From: Mycobacterium sp. AZCC_0083 | GTDB taxonomy: Bacteria > Actinomycetota > Actinomycetes > Mycobacteriales > Mycobacteriaceae | Direction: 5' to 3' | NCBI RefSeq assembly: GCF_014202335.1 | Contig: NZ_JACHGP010000009.1 | Location: 1 to 64,000 of the forward strand | Length of the DNA: 64,000 bases | Shown: one piece after another, positions 34,348 through 41,041 of the stretch | Layout: each line of letters opens with the position of its first letter | How positions within the stretch are numbered: position 1 is the first letter of the stretch | Notes under the pieces: model-generated | Seen by the model: only the letters and a program-made list of their open reading frames with translations | Database searches by the model: none | What the model was told of the DNA's origin: nothing | Program-made: the position numbers and the translations under genes

Positions 34348-35151
34348 ATGACAACCAAAGTCGCACTCATCACCGGCACCAGCCGCCCAATCGGGATCGG
34401 CTTCGCCGTCGCCGAACAACTCGCCGAGCAGGGCTACCAGGTGATCCTCACCGCGCGTGACGCAACGCGCGCAGAACGGCTCGCCGAACAACTCCGCCAG
34501 GACGGCAACGCCGCCAGCGCACTGCGCCTCGATCTCACCGAGCCGGCCACCTTCGACGATGCCGCCGCCTATGTATCTCAGAACTTCGGCCACCTCGACG
34601 TCCTGGTCAACAACGCGACACACGGACCCGACTTCGCCGTTCTGTCCGCGCTCGACGCCGACCTCGACGCCGTGCGCACCGCACTCGACGTCGACCTGAT
34701 CGGCACGTGGGGCTTGATCCTCGCAATGCTTCCGCTCCTCAAGGCTGCCCCGGCCGCCCGCATCGTCAACGTGTCCAGCAAGTCCGCCCAGCAGATCGCC
34801 ACCGGACTCGACCTCGGCGCGCCCCTGCGAGCCCCCGCCTACTCCATGGCGAAGTACATGCTGAACGTCCTGACCACCACCTTGGCCCGCGCGCTCGAGG
34901 ACACCCCGATCCTCGTCAACGCCGTCGACCCTGGCGACACCGCCACCCACCCCGAACGCGGCGATGACGACGACTCGCGCTCGGCCGCCGAGAGCGCCCG
35001 CGGTATCGTCTGGGCCGCAACGCTCGACCACGACGGGCCAACCGGTGGGCTGTTCTACGATCAGCAGCCGATAGCTCAGCCCTTGACGAAACCGTTCGTC
35101 AACGCGAATTCCTCACTGGCGAACCAGATCTCGGCCCGCGCCCCGTCGTAG
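34348..35151 (+). CDS. SDR-family oxidoreductase, second gene of the TetR-controlled operon
   Basis: 267 residues. TGTSRPIGIGFAVAEQLAEQG (cofactor loop, one residue longer than usual), VNNATHG (NNAG-like), VSSKSAQ and YSMAKY (Ser, Tyr, Lys catalytic residues). Related to carbonyl-reductase-like SDRs, so it may inactivate the compound exported by the MFS pump; inference. The final 25 residues read through into the convergent LGFP gene, a 76-bp antisense overlap, so the C-terminus may be an extension gained after rearrangement. Confidence 0.82.
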   Translation: MTTKVALITGTSRPIGIGFAVAEQLAEQGYQVILTARDATRAERLAEQLRQDGNAASALRLDLTEPATFDDAAAYVSQNFGHLDVLVNNATHGPDFAVLSALDADLDAVRTALDVDLIGTWGLILAMLPLLKAAPAARIVNVSSKSAQQIATGLDLGAPLRAPAYSMAKYMLNVLTTTLARALEDTPILVNAVDPGDTATHPERGDDDDSRSAAESARGIVWAATLDHDGPTGGLFYDQQPIAQPLTKPFVNANSSLANQISARAPS

Positions 35152-37037
35152 GTGCCGCTTCCCGGCGTCCAGTACACGCCGGTGGTGGTGTCGGCCTTGA
35201 CCGGATATCCCTCCGGCGCCTGGTACGGGTCGTCGTGCGCCAACCGCAACGCCGTCTGTCCCGTCGCAGGCTCCTCGAGCACGATCGCGGCGTGCCGACC
35301 GCTCGGCGGGCCACTCGCGGGCTCGGGCTCCTCTTCCGGGACGTCGGCGGAGTGCGCCTCCGTCTCGATGCGCGTCGGTGCCGTATCGATGGAGTCCTGG
35401 TCGTCGGGAAAGCTGGCTAGTCGGGTGGTCGTCCCGCCGTCCTGGTCGTCGTCGTGGTCCGTGTGATCGTCCGTGTGATGGTCGGGGTCGACGTGGTGAT
35501 CGACGGCGTCTTGGTGGTGTTCGTCGTGGTCGTCGGCGGAACGCATCGACCAGGCGCTCACGGGGACGTACGCGGGGTCACCCGGCGTGCTGTCGTCGGT
35601 CAACGGCATCGGCCCGGAGTCGAAGGCGTGGTCCTCGGGGTCGTCGTAGTCGTCGAACTGGTTCAGCGGCGCGCGATCGTTGCCCCGACGCCGGTTCAGC
35701 ACCGCCGCGACGATGATCGCGACCACGATGAGCACGACCGGGATGGCGGCGAGCCACCACCACTGCCGCAGGTTCGCGTACCACTTGCCGCCGCCCGCAC
35801 TGGACGGCTCCGCGGCGGGTGGCGCCTTCGGTACGTCCTGGCCCGGCACCTCGAGGCCGGACAGTCCCGACGCGAGATTGGCCGGTTCAGTGGTGAACTT
35901 CTTCGTCGACTTGTCCCAGGTGATCGCGCCGCCGTTGAACTTCTGAGTGACCAGATCACCGTTCACGGTCTGGTCCGCGGTCGGTGCGCCGAGATCGCCC
36001 TTCGCTCCCCCGAGCTTGGCCCATGCCACGTTCATCGCGCCGCGCACGATCACGGCGCCGAAGTCGGGCGTCCAGAAGATCACCGGCTGATCCGCCGCAC
36101 CGAACGTGGCGATCCGGCTCATCGGGGCCAGACCGCCGTCGGCCTCGCTGCTGGTGGGGAAGCCCAGGTCGCCCGCCGCACCGCCGACGCTCTCGTACTT
36201 GGCAAGCACCTGGCCGGTCACCACGTCGGCACCGGTGTTGGGGCTGTAGAAGATCTTGCCGCCGGCGAAGGTCTGCACCAGACCGTCCGCGCCGACGGTG
36301 CTCGGCGGTCCCTGCGCGGCGCCAAGCGGGCCGAGCGGGCCGCCAGCGGCGCGGCGCGCGGCGTTGATGGCCGAGGTCGCGTCACCCGGAACCGCAAGGC
36401 CCACGAGCTGATCGGCGAGCTCCGGCGGTGCTGTGGTGAACGCCTTGGTCTTCGAGTTCCACGACAGCTGGCCGCCGGAGAAGTTCTGCGACGACACGTC
36501 GCCGTCGTACACCTCGTCATCGGTGGGGACGCCCAACTGACCCGCCGAACCGCCGAGCTTGTCCCACGCCGCGTTGATGGCGCCCCGAACCACGCGCGCG
36601 CCGGTGTCCGGCGTGAAGAAGATGACCGGGTTGTCAGCCGCACTGAACGTGCTGTTCCGGCTGTCCGGCGCCTTGCCCGCGCCTTCGTCGATGGTGGGAA
36701 AGCCCAGGTCACCGTCGGCGGGTCCGCCGAGCGACAGGTACTTGTCGAGGATCGCGCCCTGCATGATGTGCGCGCCGGTGTCCGGGGTGAAGTAGATCTT
36801 CCCGCCTGCGAAGTTCTGTCCGAAGCCGCTGCCGACGGCGTAGACGGTGCCGTCCTTGGGCCCGAGTGGACCCGTGGCGCCCCCGCCGGTGTCCCAGGCC
36901 TGGCTGATGGCGGCATCGGCATCGCTCTCCGGTGTCGCCGCGGCAACCGGGGCGAGCAGGACGACGGCGGCCGCCAGCGCGAGGCCGACGCTCGCCCGCC
37001 TCGTCACACCGCCCAACAGGGTTCGCAGCCCGGTCAT
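35076..37037 (-). CDS. LGFP-repeat membrane protein with His/Asp-rich cytosolic tail (Rv2721c-like)
   Basis: 653 residues. Signal peptide to about residue 35; two homologous blocks (about 50-218 and 232-398), each with three LGFP-type units (FAGGKIYFTPDTGA, LGFPT, VIFFTPDTGARVVRGA, WDKLGG, LGVPTDDE, FSGGQLSW); a membrane helix at 425-448; an acidic segment with eleven or more histidines at 502-533; and a C-terminal domain (604-651) with YQAPEGYPVKADTTTGVYW and EIWFASEEFALTNGF, like the short module at the ends of some actinobacterial ribosomal proteins. LGFP repeats occur in cell-wall-associated mycolyltransferases. The positive-strand open frame over it is a shadow. ATG 37037 follows GGGGAGGGGA. 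Confidence 0.82.
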   Translation of the reverse strand: MTGLRTLLGGVTRRASVGLALAAAVVLLAPVAAATPESDADAAISQAWDTGGGATGPLGPKDGTVYAVGSGFGQNFAGGKIYFTPDTGAHIMQGAILDKYLSLGGPADGDLGFPTIDEGAGKAPDSRNSTFSAADNPVIFFTPDTGARVVRGAINAAWDKLGGSAGQLGVPTDDEVYDGDVSSQNFSGGQLSWNSKTKAFTTAPPELADQLVGLAVPGDATSAINAARRAAGGPLGPLGAAQGPPSTVGADGLVQTFAGGKIFYSPNTGADVVTGQVLAKYESVGGAAGDLGFPTSSEADGGLAPMSRIATFGAADQPVIFWTPDFGAVIVRGAMNVAWAKLGGAKGDLGAPTADQTVNGDLVTQKFNGGAITWDKSTKKFTTEPANLASGLSGLEVPGQDVPKAPPAAEPSSAGGGKWYANLRQWWWLAAIPVVLIVVAIIVAAVLNRRRGNDRAPLNQFDDYDDPEDHAFDSGPMPLTDDSTPGDPAYVPVSAWSMRSADDHDEHHQDAVDHHVDPDHHTDDHTDHDDDQDGGTTTRLASFPDDQDSIDTAPTRIETEAHSADVPEEEPEPASGPPSGRHAAIVLEEPATGQTALRLAHDDPYQAPEGYPVKADTTTGVYWTPGSGTYDGARAEIWFASEEFALTNGFVKG

Positions 37038-37193
37038 CCGTCCCCTCCCCCAATACACAAAGATTCCTAAAGTATCGCGCCCGTCAACTGTGCGTCAGTT
37101 GACGTCCATCTTGAGGGATATCCAAGCGGTCGTGAGGATGTGTCGCGTAGGGGGCCCGCGAACTGGTGGTCCATCCGTAGGTCGCCGCCGGGG

Positions 37194-38363
37194 TCAAACG
37201 CCCAAGCCGCGGCCGATGATCTCCTTCATGATCTCGGTGGTTCCGCCGTAGATCGTTTGAATCCGCGAATCCAGGAAGGCCCTCGCAATGGGGTATTCCC
37301 GCATGTAGCCGTACCCGCCGTGCAATTGCAAGCAACGATCGTTGAGTCGCACCTGAGCCTCGGTGGAATACCACTTCGCCATCGCGGCTTGCTCGACCGT
37401 CAGCTTCTCGTCGAGATGCAGACGAATGAATTCGTCGACCATGATCCGAACCGCGGTTGCCTCGGTCGCCAGCTCCGCCAACGTGAAGCGGGTGTTCTGA
37501 AAGCTGCCGATCGGCTTGCCGAACGCCTTCCGCTCCTTCGTGTACTGCAGGGTGGCCGACAGCACGGCCTCCATGCCCGCCGCGGCCATGACCGCAATGC
37601 TGATCCGCTCCTGGGGCAGGTTCTGCATCAGGTAGACGAAGCCCATGCCCTCTTCTCCGAGCAGGTTCTCGGCAGGCACCTTGACGTCGGTGAACGACAG
37701 CTCGGCGGTGTCCTGCGCGTCCAGCCCGATCTTGTCCAGATGGCGGCCACGCTCGAAGCCCTCCATGCCCCGCTCGACGACGAGAAGTGAGAAACCCTGC
37801 GCGCCCTTGTCGGGGTCCGTGCACGCCACGACGATCACCAGGTCGGCGTGAATGCCGTTGGTAATGAACGTCTTCGCTCCGTTGAGCACGTAGTGGTCGT
37901 CGTGCTTGACCGCACGGGCCTTGATGCCCTGCAGATCGCTGCCCGTGCCGGGCTCCGTCATGGCGATCGCGGTGATCAGTTCACCGGTGCAGAACCCGGG
38001 CAGCCAGCGCTGCTTCTGTTCCTCGGTGGCCAGACGCAGCAGGTAGGGCGCGATGACGTCGTTCTGCAGTGCGAATCCGAGGCCGCTGTAGCGGCCGGCG
38101 CTGGTCTCCTCGGTGATGATGACGTTGTAGCGGAAGTCGGGGTTGCCGCCGCCGCCGTACTCCTCGGGCACGGCCATACCGAGAAAGCCCTGCTTGCCGG
38201 CCTCCAGCCAGATGCCGCGGTCGACGATCTTGTCCTTCTCCCACTGCTCGTGGAACGGCGCGACGTGGCGGTCGAGGAACGCGCGGTAGGACTCGCGGAA
38301 CAGATCGTGCTCGGCCTCGAAGAGGGTGCGGTCGTACTTCACTACCTTGCTGGGCGAGCCCAT
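37194..38363 (-). CDS. fadE20: Acyl-CoA dehydrogenase FadE20
   Basis: 389 residues, the size of medium/long-chain acyl-CoA dehydrogenases. AMTEPGTGSDLQGIKARA and FITNGIHADLVIVVACTD bind flavin and substrate; ERISIAVMAAAGMEAVL, QLHGGYGYMREYPIARAFLD and IYGGTTEIMKEIIGR are the C-terminal signatures, with the catalytic base glutamate in the usual GGTTEI region or the equivalent helix position. It oxidises acyl-CoA to enoyl-CoA. GGAGGAG lies before ATG 38363. Divergent from the bisC-like gene with a dyad between. Confidence 0.92.
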   Translation of the reverse strand: MGSPSKVVKYDRTLFEAEHDLFRESYRAFLDRHVAPFHEQWEKDKIVDRGIWLEAGKQGFLGMAVPEEYGGGGNPDFRYNVIITEETSAGRYSGLGFALQNDVIAPYLLRLATEEQKQRWLPGFCTGELITAIAMTEPGTGSDLQGIKARAVKHDDHYVLNGAKTFITNGIHADLVIVVACTDPDKGAQGFSLLVVERGMEGFERGRHLDKIGLDAQDTAELSFTDVKVPAENLLGEEGMGFVYLMQNLPQERISIAVMAAAGMEAVLSATLQYTKERKAFGKPIGSFQNTRFTLAELATEATAVRIMVDEFIRLHLDEKLTVEQAAMAKWYSTEAQVRLNDRCLQLHGGYGYMREYPIARAFLDSRIQTIYGGTTEIMKEIIGRGLGV

Positions 38364-38416
38364 GGTTCTCCTCCGGACGTACGGGAAGTGGATTTGAGTT
38401 ACGACCCTATACCACC

Positions 38417-38430
38417 CAACCGGATGGTTG
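38417..38430. promoter_or_regulatory. Inverted repeat in the fadE20/molybdoenzyme intergenic region
   Basis: CAACC-GGAT-GGTTG is a 5-bp-arm dyad. It lies just upstream of a TAGGGT -10 candidate for fadE20 (minus strand, 38404-38409), where a repressor of TetR type could bind. Confidence 0.45.
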
Positions 38431-38433
38431 ACT

Positions 38434-38471
38434 GCCCGAACGTCGGTGGTTGGGAGCCCGAACATCGGTGG
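38434..38471. repeat. 16-bp direct repeat upstream of the molybdoenzyme gene
   Basis: Copies at 38434-38449 and 38456-38471 match at 15 of 16 bases (GCCCGAAC, G or A, TCGGTGG), with a 22-bp period. They sit at about -60 to -23 relative to the start of the oxidoreductase gene, in the activator or -35 region. Confidence 0.6.
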
Positions 38472-38481
38472 CGCACGGCCA

Positions 38482-38487
38482 TAGACT
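38482..38487 (+). promoter_or_regulatory. -10 box for leaderless molybdoenzyme mRNA
   Basis: TAGACT fits TANNNT and ends six bases before ATG 38494. Confidence 0.5.
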
Positions 38488-38493
38488 CGGCAC

Positions 38494-40800
38494 ATGGGCG
38501 AGGTTTCGACGTCATTGGCGCACTGGGGCGCGTTCGTCGCCGACGTACGGGACGGCGACATCGCCTCGGTGCGGGCCGATGACGGCGACGAAGACCCGTC
38601 ACCGCTACTGGGCAACCTGCCAGGGTCGCTCCGGCACACGTCGCGGGTCACCGGCCCGGCGGTACGGCGCGGATGGCTGGACGACGGGCCAGGCCCCAGT
38701 TCGCGGCGCGGCGCCGACGAGTTCGTCGCAGTGTCGTGGGACGAACTCACCGAACTGCTGGCCGACGAGCTGCGCCGCATCGTCGACACCCACGGCAACC
38801 AGGCCATCTACGGCGGTTCCTACGGGTGGGCCAGCGCGGGCCGGTTCCACCACGCCCAAAGTCAAGTGCACCGCTTCCTGAAAATGCTTGGCGGATACAC
38901 CTTCTCGCGACACTCCTACAGCCTCGGCGCCACTGGGGTGATCATGCCGCGGGTGGTCGGCACCCACGACGACCTGTTCAGGCGCTCCACCCAGTGGAGC
39001 GTCATCGCCGAGCACACCGATCTGCTGGTCTGTTTCGGCGGCGTCGGCGTGAAGAACTCCGCAGTGAACCCCGGCGGAACGACCGAACACCCGACCCGCA
39101 GTGCGCTGCAGAGGCTCCGCGACCGTGGCGGGCGGATCGTGTCCATCAGCCCGCTGCGCGACGACACCTCGGGTGATTGCGAGTGGTTGGCGCCACTTCC
39201 CGGTACCGACATCGCGATCATGCTCGCGCTGGCTCACGTGCTGGCCGTCGAGGGACTCGCCGACCGGAAGTTCCTCGGTACCCACTGCACCGGCTATGAC
39301 CGCTTCGAGCGCTACTTGCTCGGCACCGACGACGGAGTGCCGAAGTCACCGCAGTGGGCGGCCGACATCAGCGGACTGTCGGCCGACGACATCGTGACGT
39401 TGGCCCGGCGGATGGCCGCGCAGCGCACCATCGTGATGGTGAGTTGGTCACTGCAGCGCGTTCGCTACGGCGAGCAGGCACCGTGGATGGGGCTGGTGCT
39501 CGCCGCGATGCTTGGCCAGATCGGCGTTCCCGGAGGAGGTTTCGGCCACGGCTACGGCTCGCAGAACGAGCTGGGCATGGCGCCACTGCGCTGTCCGCTG
39601 CCGACCTTCCCACAGGGTGCGAATCCCGTCACGACCTTCATTCCGGTGGCGGCCGTCAGCGACATGCTTCTGCACCCCGGCGAGGATTTCGACTACAACG
39701 GGCGGCGGTTGACCTATCCCGACGTCAAATGCGTGTACTGGGCCGGCGGCAACCCGTTTCATCACCACCAGAACATCCCTCGCCTGCGCCGGGCGCTGAC
39801 GCGTCCGGACACCATCGTCGTGCACGACCCGTACTGGACGGCGATGGCCAAGCACGCCGACATCGTCGTGCCGTCCACCACGGCGTACGAACGCGACGAC
39901 TACTCGGGCTCGCGCAACGACCCGGTGCTGATGGCCATGCCCGCGTTGGCCGAGCCGTACGCGGAGTCGCGCGACGACTACACCACCTTCGCGGCGCTGG
40001 CGCACCGACTCGGCTTCGGCGACCAGTTCACCGAGGGCCGCACCGCCCGTCAGTGGTTGGAGCACATGTACGAGAAGTGGTCCACCAATCTGGATTTCGA
40101 CGTACCGCTCTTCGAGGACTTCTGGCGTGCTGGCCGTTTGCGACTGCCAACCGAAACCGGACTTACCCTGCTCGCCGACTTCCGGGCCGACCCGGTGACC
40201 CACCGGCTGGGTACCCCGAGCGGCCGCATCGAGATCTTCTCGTCCGACATCGACGGGTTCGGCTACGACGACTGCGCGGGTCACCCGAAGTGGTACGAGC
40301 CCACCGAATGGCTGGGCGGTGAGCGCGCGACCGCCTATCCGCTGCACCTACTGGCCAACCAGCCAGCCACCCGCCTGCACAGTCAGCTCGACGGCGGAGG
40401 CACCAGTCAGAAATCGAAAGTCGCTGGGCGCGAGCCGATCCGGATCCATCCCACCGATGCGGCCGGACGGGATCTGGCCGACGGTGACGTGGTGCGCGTG
40501 TTCAACGACCGCGGCGCCTGCCTGGCCGGCGTCGTGATCGACGACCGATTGCGACCCGGGGTCGTGCAACTGTCGACGGGCGCCTGGTACGACCCGGAGG
40601 ACCCTGCCGACCCCGATTCACTGTGCGTACACGGCAATCCCAACGTGCTGACCGCCGACGTCGGTACGTCGGCGCTGGCGAAGGGCTGCACGGGCGCGCA
40701 CGTGCTGGTGCAGGTGGAAACGTTCACCGGTCCGCTTCCGCCGGTGCGCGCGCATGAGCCACCGAGGATCCGGATGCGCCACGACATGGCTGCCGATTAA
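38494..40800 (+). CDS. Molybdopterin oxidoreductase, BisC/TorA (DMSO reductase) type
   Basis: 768 residues without an N-terminal Fe-S cluster motif. YGGSYGWASAGRFHHAQSQ and GGYTFSRHSYSLGATGVI resemble biotin sulfoxide/TMAO reductases; Ser143 in SYSLGA is the likely molybdenum ligand. GGNPFHHHQNIPRL, WTAMAKHADIVVPSTTAYE and LANQPATRLHSQLD bind bis-MGD. The likely reaction is reduction of an S- or N-oxide (biotin or methionine sulfoxide, TMAO); the substrate is not decidable. No twin-arginine signal, so it is cytosolic. Inserted between fadE20 and hflX relative to M. tuberculosis. Confidence 0.88.
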   Translation: MGEVSTSLAHWGAFVADVRDGDIASVRADDGDEDPSPLLGNLPGSLRHTSRVTGPAVRRGWLDDGPGPSSRRGADEFVAVSWDELTELLADELRRIVDTHGNQAIYGGSYGWASAGRFHHAQSQVHRFLKMLGGYTFSRHSYSLGATGVIMPRVVGTHDDLFRRSTQWSVIAEHTDLLVCFGGVGVKNSAVNPGGTTEHPTRSALQRLRDRGGRIVSISPLRDDTSGDCEWLAPLPGTDIAIMLALAHVLAVEGLADRKFLGTHCTGYDRFERYLLGTDDGVPKSPQWAADISGLSADDIVTLARRMAAQRTIVMVSWSLQRVRYGEQAPWMGLVLAAMLGQIGVPGGGFGHGYGSQNELGMAPLRCPLPTFPQGANPVTTFIPVAAVSDMLLHPGEDFDYNGRRLTYPDVKCVYWAGGNPFHHHQNIPRLRRALTRPDTIVVHDPYWTAMAKHADIVVPSTTAYERDDYSGSRNDPVLMAMPALAEPYAESRDDYTTFAALAHRLGFGDQFTEGRTARQWLEHMYEKWSTNLDFDVPLFEDFWRAGRLRLPTETGLTLLADFRADPVTHRLGTPSGRIEIFSSDIDGFGYDDCAGHPKWYEPTEWLGGERATAYPLHLLANQPATRLHSQLDGGGTSQKSKVAGREPIRIHPTDAAGRDLADGDVVRVFNDRGACLAGVVIDDRLRPGVVQLSTGAWYDPEDPADPDSLCVHGNPNVLTADVGTSALAKGCTGAHVLVQVETFTGPLPPVRAHEPPRIRMRHDMAAD

Positions 40801-40804
40801 CCCA

Positions 40805-40951
40805 CACCCGGGTGCACGCAAACTTTGGGGCTTGCCAAATGCTGTCGACGACGAATGCGCTGGGATTTGGTTGCCAAAATCGACAGGTTCCGACCAAGTC
40901 GTTCTCTGTTACGGCACCCGCCCGCCAATGTTCCCCGCGGGGAACATTGCT
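40805..40951. promoter_or_regulatory. Cluster of palindromes upstream of the GGDEF-EAL gene
   Basis: This 240-bp gap contains a 10-bp palindrome CACCCGGGTG (40805-40814), two dyads TTTGG...CCAAA (40824-40839 and 40866-40878), and a perfect 24-bp palindrome at 40928-40951 (left arm CAATGTTCCCCG followed directly by its complement). The last could not form a hairpin loop without losing central pairs and has no T-tract, so an operator is more likely than a terminator. Confidence 0.6.
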
Positions 40952-41041
40952 CATAACTCATGCGTAGCGCTGATGTAGGGTACTCACACCGACACAGTTT
41001 GGGCTCGAGATGCTAGTTACTTCGGCCCGTTTGGGGGCGAC

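Noticed and set aside
35454..37070. 538-codon plus-strand frame opposite the LGFP gene
   Set aside because: Val/Arg-rich shadow; the minus strand has signal peptide, repeats and ribosome site.
40928..40951. Terminator for the molybdoenzyme gene
   Set aside because: 128 bp past the stop, no loop and no T-tract; an operator fits better.
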